A stretch of DNA of 64,000 nucleotides from Lysinibacillus_B sp031181585 (GTDB lineage Bacteria; Bacillota; Bacilli; Bacillales_A; Planococcaceae), in the NCBI RefSeq assembly GCF_047301505.1, contig NZ_CP154840.1:3224001-3288000 (forward strand). The letters run 5' to 3'. Position 1 is the stretch's first letter. Every line of letters begins with the position of its first letter. Made by a program: the position numbers and the translations under genes. Under the pieces are notes generated by a model, which was not told the origin of the DNA, did no database searches, and saw only the letters and a list, made by a program, of their open reading frames with translations. This document shows positions 41,894-51,226 of this stretch, piece after piece.

Positions 41894-42488
41894 TGTTCAG
41901 CTGTTCTAAAAAGGCTTTTTGCAATCCAGCATCTAAATACTTCTTATCTACAATTTCCGTCAGTAACTGCCGCTTTTCTACTTCGCCAACCCGTAAGGAC
42001 AAAATCTTTTCCCGGGAAATTTTCACAAAGCTAATATACGATTCATATGATTCGTCAAACTGCGACATGATTTCATCCCGGATGTTTTTGGCAAGGATTG
42101 GGCTTGCCCCTTCTGTCCCTACAGCAACCGTCAACAGTCCACGCTTGCCGACTGCCGGAAAATAGAATGAACTATTTCCCGGGTCGTCTGCAATATTAAT
42201 CAGCTGATTGGCGCTGCAGCTATGTGCAACAGCTTCATTCACCTCACGCTTATTCGTTGCTGCAACAACTAAAAACGTATCATGAACATCCTGTTTTTCA
42301 AACGCACGTGGCAGCCAGCCCACCCGTTTTTGCTCTACAAGTGCCGCTAACTCCGGGCGCAGCTCTGGGCTGACAATTACAATACGTGCCCCTTCTGCCA
42401 GCAATGTCATTGTTCTTCGATAGGCAATTTTACCGCCGCCGACAATAACACACTTTTGTCCTTTGAGCTTGATCATAATCGGGAGCAT
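41889..42488 (-). CDS. sirC: Precorrin-2 dehydrogenase (siroheme synthesis)
   Basis: NAD-dependent oxidation of precorrin-2 to sirohydrochlorin. It has 199 residues. VIVGGGKIAYRRTMTLL is the NAD-binding fold, and NIADDPGNSSFYFPA the conserved dehydrogenase motif (as in YlnF and the CysG N-terminus). A GTEGASP loop and a helical tail follow. It is the last gene of the operon, 8 bp after cysI. Ferrochelatase activity probably resides in SirB. Confidence 0.92.
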   Translation of the reverse strand: MLPIMIKLKGQKCVIVGGGKIAYRRTMTLLAEGARIVIVSPELRPELAALVEQKRVGWLPRAFEKQDVHDTFLVVAATNKREVNEAVAHSCSANQLINIADDPGNSSFYFPAVGKRGLLTVAVGTEGASPILAKNIRDEIMSQFDESYESYISFVKISREKILSLRVGEVEKRQLLTEIVDKKYLDAGLQKAFLEQLNK

Positions 42489-42496
42489 ACTATCAC

Positions 42497-44218
42497 CTAA
42501 ACTGTATGGAAGTTTGTACCGTCTGTTGTAGCAGCCACATATCCTGCACGGATTACGAAATCACCAAAGCGTTCCCCTTGTAAACGCTCTGCTGCGTAGC
42601 GTGTGATGATAGGGCGCAGCTCACTTAAGATTTCCTCTTCTCCAATGTTTTCGCGGTAGATTTTATTTAGACGGTCACCTGTAAAGCCGCCCCCTAAGTA
42701 CATGTTATACTTGCCTGGCCCTTTGCCGATGAACCCGATTTCTCCCATCGCGGCTCGAGAGCAGCCATTTGGACATCCGCTCATTCGGATCACAATTTCT
42801 TCATCACGCAAGCCGACATCATCCAAAATCACTTCAATTTTTTCTACCAATGAAGGCAGGTAGCGCTCTGCTTCGGCCATTGCCAGGCCGCATGTTGGTA
42901 ATGACACACACGCAATCGAATTGCGGCGTAGGGCTGAGTAGAACTCGCCTGCTGTAATATTATATTGTTTAATCAGCTCATCAATTTTTTTCTTCTTTTG
43001 CGGTGATACGTTGCCGATGACAAGATTCTGGTTACCTGTCAATCGGAATTCTCCTGTATGCACCTTTGCAATTTCACGTAAGCCCGTTTTTAGTGGATAG
43101 CCTTCGAAATCTTTAATACGGCCGTTTTGGATGAACAATGTATAATGCCATTTGCCATCTTCACCTTTAATCCATCCATAACGGTCTCCTGTATGGTCAA
43201 ATTGGAATGGCCGAGCTTCCTCGATATTCCAGCCTAGACGACGGTGCAGCTCTTCCTTGAACCAATCAAGGCCGCGCTTATCAATTGTATATTTGAATCG
43301 TGCATTTTTACGCTCTTTACGATTTCCATAATCACGCTGAATCGTCATGATTTTTTCAGCTGTTTCAAGTAACTTATCTGGTGTAATAAAGCCAATTAAA
43401 CGACCAAGCTGTGGATATGTCGTGTCATCTCCATGCGTCATACCCATACCGCCGCCGACCAGCACGTTAAAGCCTGTCAGCTGACCATTCTCCAAGATTG
43501 CAATAAATCCGATATCCTGCGAATAAATATCTGCATCATTATGAGGTGGGATAGCAATACCGATTTTGAATTTACGTGGCAGATACAATGAACCATAAAT
43601 AGGTTCAATCTCTTTTTCCTGCGTATCCACGACTTTTTCACCGTTCAGCCATAATTCATGATAGGCTGTTGTACGCGGAAGCAGATGCTCACTTAATTTT
43701 GCCGACCATTCAAAAACCTCTGCATGAAGCTTAGATTGATAAGGATTAGCATTGCACATAACATTACGGTTTACGTCCCCGCATGCAGCCAGCGAGTCAA
43801 GCAGTACCTCATTGATTCCCTGCATAAATTTTTTAACATTCCATTTTAAAATTCCATGCAATTGGAACGCCTGGCGTGTTGTCAGCTTCAGCGTACCGTT
43901 TCCTACCTCATCGGATAAACGGTCCATTGTCAGCCATTGCTCCGGCGTCGCTACTCCACCCGGTGTACGTACACGTACCATGAATTGATACGCAGGTTCA
44001 AGCTTTTGCTTGGCACGCTCATTTCGCAAGTCACGGTCATCTTGAAGATAACTTCCATGGAATTTCATAAGACGGTTGTCATCGTCTGGAATACCCGAGC
44101 TGATTGGATACCCCATCGTTTTTTCAAGTGTACCGCGCAGGTAATTACTTTCTTCTTTAATACGTTCTACATCACTAAATGGCCCTTCTTGTGGCGGCAG
44201 TACGATTTTCTCTGTCAT
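42497..44218 (-). CDS. cysI: Sulfite reductase (NADPH) hemoprotein beta subunit
   Basis: Reduces sulfite to sulfide by six electrons at a coupled siroheme/[4Fe-4S] centre. It has 573 residues, the usual size. ACVSLPTCGLAMAEAERY supplies the first cluster cysteines and MSGCPNGCSRAAMGEIG the second pair, including the shared siroheme ligand. MCNANP and TTRQAFQLHG bind siroheme. ATG follows AAGGGGGAAG. It is 12 bp after its flavoprotein partner cysJ. Confidence 0.96.
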   Translation of the reverse strand: MTEKIVLPPQEGPFSDVERIKEESNYLRGTLEKTMGYPISSGIPDDDNRLMKFHGSYLQDDRDLRNERAKQKLEPAYQFMVRVRTPGGVATPEQWLTMDRLSDEVGNGTLKLTTRQAFQLHGILKWNVKKFMQGINEVLLDSLAACGDVNRNVMCNANPYQSKLHAEVFEWSAKLSEHLLPRTTAYHELWLNGEKVVDTQEKEIEPIYGSLYLPRKFKIGIAIPPHNDADIYSQDIGFIAILENGQLTGFNVLVGGGMGMTHGDDTTYPQLGRLIGFITPDKLLETAEKIMTIQRDYGNRKERKNARFKYTIDKRGLDWFKEELHRRLGWNIEEARPFQFDHTGDRYGWIKGEDGKWHYTLFIQNGRIKDFEGYPLKTGLREIAKVHTGEFRLTGNQNLVIGNVSPQKKKKIDELIKQYNITAGEFYSALRRNSIACVSLPTCGLAMAEAERYLPSLVEKIEVILDDVGLRDEEIVIRMSGCPNGCSRAAMGEIGFIGKGPGKYNMYLGGGFTGDRLNKIYRENIGEEEILSELRPIITRYAAERLQGERFGDFVIRAGYVAATTDGTNFHTV

Positions 44219-44230
44219 TTTACTTCCCCC

Positions 44231-46006
44231 TTAGTACACGTCACGTTGATAACGCTTCTGTTTTTGCAATTCTTTTAAATAATCAGCCGCCTCATCGCGT
44301 GACAATTGCTTCTGCTGCTCAAAGATTGTAATTAACGCTTCGTTCACACTATGACCTAATGTCTTTTCATCACCGCATAAGTAAATGTTAGCGCCTTGCT
44401 CGATCCATTCGAATACTTCTTTCGCATTCTCAACCAGTCGATGCTGCACATATATCTTTTCTTGCTGGTCACGAGAGAAAGCAACATTCATGTTAGTTAA
44501 TGTCCCTTCCTTTAACCAGCGCTGCCATTCTACCTGATACAGGAAGTCCGTAACGAAATGCTGATCACCGAAGAATAGCCAGCTCTTTCCTTGCGTCCCT
44601 TGTTCTTCTCGTTCCTGAAGGAAAGAACGGAACGGCGCAATCCCTGTTCCTGCACCAATCATAATGATTGGAGCAGAATCTGCAGGCAATTTAAAGTTCG
44701 GATTTTGTTTTACATAGACCGCTAATTTATCACCGATTTCTACATTCGTTGCGACATTACCTGATACAACTCCTTCACGGTAACGGCCGCCTGTTTCATG
44801 GAATACCTTTCCAATAGTTAAATGAACCTCTTCTGGATAAGCCGCATAGCTGCTTGAAATCGAATATTCACGTGCCGGGATTTTACGTAATTGTTCGATG
44901 AATTGCTGAGGTGTCCATGTCCAAGGTCTGAAAGTTTCGACAATATCAATTACGTCACGGCCATATACATATGCATTCAACACATCCCGGTCTTCAATTA
45001 ATGCTCCCAGTTCAGTATTTTGCGTGTATGGGATAAATTTGTTCAGCAGCGTTTTTGATAATGCTGTAATATCCAGGTGCTTTAAAGCGTCCTGCAATGC
45101 TGACTCATTGCCGTCTACCGTCACTTTTTGTGTCCCATCAAAGCCAAGGGCAGTTAATAATAAGGCGATTAGGTGATCACTATTTTCCGGCACAATTGCC
45201 AATACATCACCTGGTTCATATGTTAAACCAGAACCTTCCAATGAAAGTTCCAAATGGATGGTTTCCTTATTCGATCCACGGCCGTTCAGGTTAACTTTTT
45301 CTAATACTTCCGCATAGAAAGGGTTGCTTCGTGAATAGTCAGATGTCCCTGTCGGCACTTGCACTGTTTGGGCTGCAGGCGATGCTGCCGTACTTGTTGC
45401 CAGCGCCTCTGTCACCTGTTGAATCCATGCATCGGCATCAGCATCAAAGTCTACATCACAGTCTACACGCGGCACAATGCTCGTCGCACCAAGTGCTTTT
45501 AGACGTTCATCGAAATCAATACCTGTTTTACAGAAAAATTCATAAGAGCTATCTCCTAAAGAAAGGACAGCGTATTTTACATTATCCAACTTTGGTGCCC
45601 GCTTGCTATGTAAGTAGTCATAGAAGCTGATCGCATTATCCGGCGGCTCACCTTCTCCATGCGTACTTGCTACAATAAATAGATGGTCTAATTTCTTTAA
45701 GTTATTTACCTTGTAATCACCCATCGACGTGACCGTTATTTGGTGATTCGGGTCTTCTAACGCAGCCCCCAGTTTTTTCGCTACTTTCTGGCTATTGCCG
45801 GTTTGCGAAGCAAAAAGAATGGTAATCTCCTTTGTTTGCTGTGCAACTTGAGCCGGCTCCTGCACTGCAGCCGGCCCCTCAGCCGAGGCTGCTGTCAAAT
45901 AACCTGTCAGCCAAATTTTTTGCTGTGAAGTTAAATTCGGTAATAACTCATTTAAAATCTTTACTTGTTGTTCGGTAAATGGACTATTAATTACTTGTAG
46001 TGTCAA
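44231..46006 (-). CDS. cysJ: Sulfite reductase (NADPH) flavoprotein alpha subunit
   Basis: Passes NADPH electrons through FAD and FMN to CysI. It has 591 residues, TTG start 8 nt after GAGGTG. An N-terminal flavodoxin (about 66-205) has LFASQTGNSQKVAKKL and STHGEGEPPDN. A FAD-binding domain has REYSISSSYAAYP, and the NADPH site has MIGAGTGIAPFRSFLQ and a C-terminal RYQRDVY. It follows yezD. Confidence 0.95.
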   Translation of the reverse strand: MTLQVINSPFTEQQVKILNELLPNLTSQQKIWLTGYLTAASAEGPAAVQEPAQVAQQTKEITILFASQTGNSQKVAKKLGAALEDPNHQITVTSMGDYKVNNLKKLDHLFIVASTHGEGEPPDNAISFYDYLHSKRAPKLDNVKYAVLSLGDSSYEFFCKTGIDFDERLKALGATSIVPRVDCDVDFDADADAWIQQVTEALATSTAASPAAQTVQVPTGTSDYSRSNPFYAEVLEKVNLNGRGSNKETIHLELSLEGSGLTYEPGDVLAIVPENSDHLIALLLTALGFDGTQKVTVDGNESALQDALKHLDITALSKTLLNKFIPYTQNTELGALIEDRDVLNAYVYGRDVIDIVETFRPWTWTPQQFIEQLRKIPAREYSISSSYAAYPEEVHLTIGKVFHETGGRYREGVVSGNVATNVEIGDKLAVYVKQNPNFKLPADSAPIIMIGAGTGIAPFRSFLQEREEQGTQGKSWLFFGDQHFVTDFLYQVEWQRWLKEGTLTNMNVAFSRDQQEKIYVQHRLVENAKEVFEWIEQGANIYLCGDEKTLGHSVNEALITIFEQQKQLSRDEAADYLKELQKQKRYQRDVY

Positions 46007-46027
46007 TTTGTTCGCACCTCATTCAAA

Positions 46028-46174
46028 TTATTTCAAACGAATTTTTTCATTTTTCTCTATCTGTACAACATAGTTATCTTGAATAATGAGCGTAACGGAG
46101 CCGTATTTCATGGAACTAACCATTTTCTTCACATTTTCCAATGTTACTTCAATATTGTCTTTACGCGTACTCAT
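46028..46174 (-). CDS. yezD: 48-residue YezD-like protein (DUF2292)
   Basis: A small protein with the core GSVTLIIQDNYVVQIEKNEK, the DUF2292 signature as I recall it. ATG 46174 overlaps the sirB stop as ATGA, with GGAGAG upstream, so it is translated with the operon. It lies between sirB and cysJ. DUF2292 proteins often accompany sulfur assimilation genes; their function is not known. At 48 residues it is easily missed. Confidence 0.82.
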   Translation of the reverse strand: MSTRKDNIEVTLENVKKMVSSMKYGSVTLIIQDNYVVQIEKNEKIRLK

Positions 46175-46911
46175 TGTTCATCTCTCCTTTCCATCAACTG
46201 TATGATTCTATCGATAAAGACATGTTGGACCTGCTCGTCATATCCCAGACACTCACATAAATGAACAGCTTTATTCGTTTCCTGAATATTAGCAATTTTC
46301 GTTTGAATATGTTGCTTTAATAACCCTGTAAATAGTAAATACGGAATAATAAATGTTTTTCGATCTTCTGTCATCAACTGCTGGAGAGCATCCTCAAATG
46401 ATACCCCTTTCCCATATAAAAAGCAGGTAGACACTTCATTCAGACCAGCCCTGCCCTTTAACAAGCCAGCGATCCGAGTTAAGTCTCTTTTCACAGCAGG
46501 ATCGCTACTCCCTCGTCCAACTAGCAGGACATTTGCGCCTTTATAATTTTCATTTGATTCCTTCAGCCTTTTTTCAAGTACATTTACCAGCCTGTCATCA
46601 ACTCCAAATGCCTGGCCGATTGAAAAAACCACTTCCGGGAATTTTCTTTTTGCTTCTTCTATTTCATCGGGGATATCCTTGTTCAAGTGATTTGCTGTCA
46701 ATAGTAGAATCGGCGCTACAGCAACCTCTGTCGCCCCTTGCTCTACACACGCGGCGACTCCCTGCATAATTGTCGGTTCTGCCAGTTCCAGAAAACTTTT
46801 TTGTTGAATCGGTGCATTAATACGAGGTGTTACCTCGTCAATAAAGGCAAGGGCCTCATCAACCCCCTCCTTCACTCGACTCCCGTGTGCGACATATAGT
46901 ACTGCTTGCAT
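46171..46911 (-). CDS. sirB: Sirohydrochlorin chelatase (CbiX/SirB family)
   Basis: Inserts iron into sirohydrochlorin to form siroheme for CysI. It has 246 residues, with two CbiX repeats: VLYVAHGSRVKEGVDE with the N-terminal chelation His, and VLLVGRGSSDPAVKRD in the second half. I chose ATG 46911 (the GTG at 46920 is in frame but poorly spaced). It could insert cobalt instead, but the operon points to siroheme. Confidence 0.92.
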   Translation of the reverse strand: MQAVLYVAHGSRVKEGVDEALAFIDEVTPRINAPIQQKSFLELAEPTIMQGVAACVEQGATEVAVAPILLLTANHLNKDIPDEIEEAKRKFPEVVFSIGQAFGVDDRLVNVLEKRLKESNENYKGANVLLVGRGSSDPAVKRDLTRIAGLLKGRAGLNEVSTCFLYGKGVSFEDALQQLMTEDRKTFIIPYLLFTGLLKQHIQTKIANIQETNKAVHLCECLGYDEQVQHVFIDRIIQLMERRDEQ

Positions 46912-46924
46912 AGATGACACCTAC

Positions 46925-47704
46925 TTACACTGAAATTTCCTGGCGTAGTTTTTGTAAATATTGCTCTTTTTCAAACCACTGAATTTTTTCTCTCACTTTG
47001 ACAACTTCGCCTATAACAATCATGCTGGGATTTTCTACTTTTTCCTGCTGAACCATTTCGACAATCGTATCGAGTGTTCCTGTAACAGTTTTTTGCACAT
47101 CCGTAGTGCCCCAATGAATGAGTGCTACTGGTGTATCTGCTGGTTTTCCGTGCTTGGTTAACTGCTTACAAATATAGGGTAAGTTCCCAACACCCATATA
47201 AATAGCCAATGTATCAATTCCTGTCGCCAAGCTCTCCCATTTGATAGAATCATCCTTCCCTTCGCGCATATGTCCGGTTACGATGGCAAAGCTGGAACTA
47301 TGGTCGCGATGTGTCACAGGTATACCTGCATAAGCTGGTGCAGCGATACCGGATGTGATTCCCGGTACAATTTCAAATGGAACACCCGCTTCTGCTAACA
47401 CTTCTGCTTCTTCCGCTCCCCTGCCGAAGACAAATGGATCCCCTCCCTTCAAACGGGTCACCACTTTTTCCTTTTTACCGTGCTCGACAAGCAATGTATT
47501 GATCCGATCTTGAATAACTCCATGATAATTCGGCAGTTTTCCGACAAAAATGAGCTCAGCATCTGGCTTAGCATAGGTAAGGAGTTGTTTATTTATCAAG
47601 CGATCATAAAGGATTACATCCGCTTCTTTGATTGCACGCAGTCCTTTAACTGTAATCAAATCCGGATCACCGGGGCCTGCTCCGACAATATATACTTTCC
47701 CCAA
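46925..47704 (-). CDS. cobA: Uroporphyrinogen-III C-methyltransferase
   Basis: Methylates uroporphyrinogen III twice to precorrin-2, the entry to siroheme. It has 259 residues. VGAGPGDPDLITVKGLRAI (N-terminal signature), VTRLKGGDPFVFGRG, PGITSGIAAPAYAGIPVTHR and the SAM-binding TLAIYMGV are all present. The start is TTG 47704, 8 nt after AGGAGGA; the ATG at 47737 would place the ribosome site inside the gene. First gene of the sulfite/siroheme operon. Confidence 0.94.
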   Translation of the reverse strand: MGKVYIVGAGPGDPDLITVKGLRAIKEADVILYDRLINKQLLTYAKPDAELIFVGKLPNYHGVIQDRINTLLVEHGKKEKVVTRLKGGDPFVFGRGAEEAEVLAEAGVPFEIVPGITSGIAAPAYAGIPVTHRDHSSSFAIVTGHMREGKDDSIKWESLATGIDTLAIYMGVGNLPYICKQLTKHGKPADTPVALIHWGTTDVQKTVTGTLDTIVEMVQQEKVENPSMIVIGEVVKVREKIQWFEKEQYLQKLRQEISV

Positions 47705-47838
47705 CGTTGTTCCTCCTCTATCTTTCAAAAAATGCATTCATCTTTTTAGTTGCGACCAGCCAACAGCGACTATCTAATCCGAGTAATCGCATACTATTTC
47801 GTCACATAAAATGTCAGTTTGGATGCTTAATGATTTCT

Positions 47839-47855
47839 ATAAATTCAAAATTTAT
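47839..47855. promoter_or_regulatory. Inverted repeat at the cobA-cys promoter
   Basis: ATAAATT-CAA-AATTTAT, overlapping the -10 and expected transcription start. It is a candidate repressor operator; the regulator is unknown (CymR is one possibility). Confidence 0.35.
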
Positions 47856-47879
47856 ACTTATATATATTTAAAAATGCAA
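47851..47879 (-). promoter_or_regulatory. Promoter of the cobA-sirB-yezD-cysJ-cysI-sirC operon
   Basis: On the minus strand, TTGCAT (47874-47879), 17 bp, TATAAA (47851-47856), giving a leader of about 140 nt. Confidence 0.6.
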
Positions 47880-48390
47880 TTTTTATCTAGTAATCTACTA
47901 TGATTAAACATTACATAACCTTGTCATCATTCACCATTTACTGTCTATTTTCGACATACATTAATCGTCATCTTTAAGTATGAATAGGCTGCTTGTTCTC
48001 CTGCTTTCCAAAGAACACCTTATAGCTGCCTCATTCGCTATAGTGTAATTTTCTTACAGTTCATTTCTGCACAGTAAAAAAAATGTTAAAACAAATATAA
48101 ACATATAATCCCTATTAGTCAACTATGTTTTTTAAATTTTTTCATATTTCAAAATGTTCTTCATTGCTAATATGCATCAAATGTAAATAAGCTGTTTTAC
48201 CGTCTTTTATGTATAAATCCCTAAATCATTCAGACTCTTCAATAATAAACAACTATAAGAAACTACCTGTTCATAAAATAACCTAGGGGAAAAGACTTAC
48301 TACAGGAAAACTTTTAGAAGCTATTTTATAGAGGCTGGAATTTAATTTAAATGTTTATGCTTCTTGAAACGATATAATTTCTTACATAAC

Positions 48391-48431
48391 AAAAAAGCTG
48401 CGTATTGGAGTTATTTCCAATACGCAGCTTA
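48391..48431 (-). terminator. Terminator of leuS
   Basis: A 14-bp AAGCTGCGTATTGG stem and its complement with a 7-nt loop, then TTTTTGTTATG on the minus strand. Confidence 0.88.
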
Positions 48432-48447
48432 CTTCTACACTATATGT

Positions 48448-50862
48448 TTATTTGACTACAATGTTTACTAACTTACCTGGAATTGCAATTAGCTTCACTA
48501 ACTCTTTTCCATCCATGAATTCCTTCACTTTTTCATCGTTAATTGCTATTTGTTCCAGCTCTTCCTTCGATGCGTCTTTTGCCACTTTTACTTTGGCGCG
48601 GACTTTGCCGTTCACTTGAACTACAACTTCCACTTCATCATCTACAAGCTTTGACTCATCATATGTCGGCCAAGCTTCATAAGAGATCGTACCTTCATGA
48701 CCTAGGATTGCCCATAGCTCTTCTGCCACGTGTGGCGCGATAGGAGCAAGCAGCTTTACAAACCCTTCTGCATACTCTGTCGGCACAACTTCTGCTTTAT
48801 AGCAGTCATTAATGAATACCATCATTTGAGAAATAGCAGTGTTAAAACGGATACCCTCGATGTCTTCCGTCACTTTTTTCACTGTTTGGTGATAAGACTT
48901 TTCTAATGTTTTATCATCGGATGGCTGAACCTTTTCCGCTGCTGTGCCTTCTTCTGTTACGAACAAGCGCCAAATACGGTCAAGGAAACGACGAGCACCA
49001 TCTAAGCCGTTCGTAGACCAAGCTACAGAAGCCTCAAGTGGTCCCATGAACATTTCATATAGACGAAGTGTGTCCGCACCATGTGATGTAATAATTTCAT
49101 CAGGGTTTACAACATTTCCTTTTGATTTAGACATTTTCTCATTGCCTTCACCTAAAATCATTCCTTGGTTAAATAGCTTTTGGAACGGTTCTTTTGTCGG
49201 TACTACGCCTAAATCGTAAAGCACTTTATGCCAGAAACGTGCATATAGCAAGTGAAGTACTGCATGCTCTGCCCCGCCGATGTAGATATCTACAGGCAGC
49301 CAGCGTTTTAGTAATTCTGGGTCAGCGATTGCTTCCTCATTATGCGGATCGATGTAGCGCAGGAAGTACCAGCTAGAACCTGCCCACTGCGGCATTGTAT
49401 TTGTTTCACGACGTCCTTTTTTTCCTGTTTCCGGGTCAACTACATTCACCCACTCATCGATGTTGGCAAGCGGTGATTCTCCTGTACCGGATGGACGGAT
49501 ATTGGATGTTTTCGGCAATTCTAATGGCAGTTGATCTACCGGTACTGTTGTCATTGTTCCATCTTCCCAATGAATGACTGGAATCGGCTCTCCCCAATAG
49601 CGTTGGCGAGAAAACAACCAGTCTCGTAGTCGGTAAGAAATCTTTTTCTCCCCTACGCCATTTTCCTCTAACCATTGGATTGCCGCTTTAATACCGTCTT
49701 CTTTATTTAAGCCGTTTAAGAACTCTGAGTTAATATGAGCACCGTCTCCAACGAATGCTTCTTTCTCAACGTCCCCGCCTTCAAGAACCGGCTTAATTTC
49801 TAAACCAAATTCTTTTGCAAACTCATAGTCACGCTCATCATGAGCTGGTACAGCCATGATTGCCCCAGTACCATATGTTGAAAGTACATAATCAGCAATC
49901 CAGATTGGCATTTTTTCTCTGTTGATCGGATTGATTGCATAAGCACCCGTAAAGACACCTGTTTTTTCTTTCGCCAGGTCTGTACGCTCTAAATCTGATT
50001 TAAGCTTTACTTTATCCAAGTATGCTTCTACGGCCGACTTTTGTTCTGCAGTTGTAATGTCTGCTACTAGTTTGTGCTCTGGTGCAAGAACGCAATAAGT
50101 TGCACCGAATAATGTATCAGGGCGTGTCGTGAATACTTCAAATGACGCATCCGTCCCATCAATAGCGAATGTTACTTGTGCCCCTTCAGAACGTCCAATC
50201 CAGTTGCGCTGCATATCTTTAATTGATTCGGGCCAATCTACTTCCTCTAAATCATCAAGCAGGCGGTCAGCGTATGCTGTGATTTTCAGCATCCATTGTT
50301 TCATTGGGCGACGCTCTACCGGATGACCGCCGCGTTCTGATTTACCATCAATTACTTCTTCGTTTGCTAGAACTGTGCCTAGTGCTGGGCACCAGTTTAC
50401 AGGAATTTCATCTACATAAGCCAAGCCCATGTCTACTAACTTTGTAAAGATCCATTGTGTCCATTTGTAGTATTTCGGATCTGTTGTATTAATTTCACGA
50501 TCCCAGTCATAGGAAAAGCCAAGCTCTTGGATTTGGCGTTTAAACGTTGCGATATTTTTCTCTGTGAATTCAGCAGGGTCATTTCCTGTATCAAGTGCAT
50601 ATTGCTCCGCTGGAAGACCAAAGGCATCCCATCCCATCGGATGAAGAACGTTAAAGCCTTGCATGCGCTTGTAGCGAGATAAAATATCAGTCGCCGTATA
50701 GCCTTCCGGGTGTCCTACATGGAGTCCTGCACCTGATGGATAAGGGAACATATCTAATGCGTAAAATTTCGGTTTTGAATTGTCGTTGCCTGTTTTAAAC
50801 GTATTGTTGGCAGCCCAATATTGCTGCCATTTTTTTTCGATTTCTTGATGATTAAAACTCAT
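48448..50862 (-). CDS. leuS: Leucyl-tRNA synthetase
   Basis: Class I synthetase charging tRNA-Leu. It has 804 residues, as in B. subtilis. The HIGH-type motif LHVGHPEGYT is at 47-56 and KMSKSKGNVV near 576. A CP1 editing domain is inserted, with TTRPDTLFGATYCVLAPEH and VPAHDERD. A C-terminal tRNA-binding region ends in VVQVNGKVRAKV. Expression is controlled by the leucine T-box upstream. Confidence 0.97.
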   Translation of the reverse strand: MSFNHQEIEKKWQQYWAANNTFKTGNDNSKPKFYALDMFPYPSGAGLHVGHPEGYTATDILSRYKRMQGFNVLHPMGWDAFGLPAEQYALDTGNDPAEFTEKNIATFKRQIQELGFSYDWDREINTTDPKYYKWTQWIFTKLVDMGLAYVDEIPVNWCPALGTVLANEEVIDGKSERGGHPVERRPMKQWMLKITAYADRLLDDLEEVDWPESIKDMQRNWIGRSEGAQVTFAIDGTDASFEVFTTRPDTLFGATYCVLAPEHKLVADITTAEQKSAVEAYLDKVKLKSDLERTDLAKEKTGVFTGAYAINPINREKMPIWIADYVLSTYGTGAIMAVPAHDERDYEFAKEFGLEIKPVLEGGDVEKEAFVGDGAHINSEFLNGLNKEDGIKAAIQWLEENGVGEKKISYRLRDWLFSRQRYWGEPIPVIHWEDGTMTTVPVDQLPLELPKTSNIRPSGTGESPLANIDEWVNVVDPETGKKGRRETNTMPQWAGSSWYFLRYIDPHNEEAIADPELLKRWLPVDIYIGGAEHAVLHLLYARFWHKVLYDLGVVPTKEPFQKLFNQGMILGEGNEKMSKSKGNVVNPDEIITSHGADTLRLYEMFMGPLEASVAWSTNGLDGARRFLDRIWRLFVTEEGTAAEKVQPSDDKTLEKSYHQTVKKVTEDIEGIRFNTAISQMMVFINDCYKAEVVPTEYAEGFVKLLAPIAPHVAEELWAILGHEGTISYEAWPTYDESKLVDDEVEVVVQVNGKVRAKVKVAKDASKEELEQIAINDEKVKEFMDGKELVKLIAIPGKLVNIVVK

Positions 50863-50940
50863 GGTATTTCCTCCTTAAAGTATCATTGTCGACCTGTTTT
50901 CACATATTTAAGCGGAATTTACGGAATTTTAAAAAAACAA

Positions 50941-51187
50941 AAAAACTCGCCCCATTCCATAATAGAAAGGGACGAGAGAATTTTGACTCCCGCGGTACCA
51001 CCCACATTAGTGACACAGCACTCAGCTTAGATTTCTTAACGCGAAAACACGGCTTCCAGCTACTATTTTCGCCAAAAGCATACTCCGAGGCGAGTTCAGT
51101 CTGTTCATCTGCCGGCTCACACCAACCGCAGGCTCTCTTGAAGACTTCTAGACCTACTATTCCTCATCACAGTCGTTCTTAATATTT
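50941..51187 (-). promoter_or_regulatory. Leucine T-box leader of leuS
   Basis: On the minus strand in order: loop-E AGUAG, AGAGAG bulge, GGUUGGUGUGA apical loop, a UGAACUCG specifier loop with CUC (Leu, 51092-51094), the T-box core TGGGTGGTACCGCGG (50990-51004), and a terminator CTCTCGTCCC...GGGGCGAG followed by TTTTTTT (50935-50978). Uncharged tRNA-Leu would stabilise the antiterminator. Confidence 0.95.
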
Positions 51188-51193
51188 TCATTT

Positions 51194-51222
51194 ATTTTAA
51201 TGGAAACAATTGAAAAGCACAA
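51194..51222 (-). promoter_or_regulatory. Promoter of leuS
   Basis: On the minus strand, TTGTGC (51217-51222), 17 bp, TAAAAT (51194-51199), immediately after the stop of the upstream transporter gene. Confidence 0.55.
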
Positions 51223-51226
51223 GTGT

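Larger units (their letters stand above)
47705..48390. other. Long gene-free AT-rich spacer upstream of cobA
   Basis: About 690 bp between the leuS terminator and cobA. I find no ORF with a ribosome site, no tRNA and no SAM riboswitch core. It contains the cobA promoter (47851-47879) and an inverted repeat at 47839-47855; the rest is unexplained. Confidence 0.6.
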
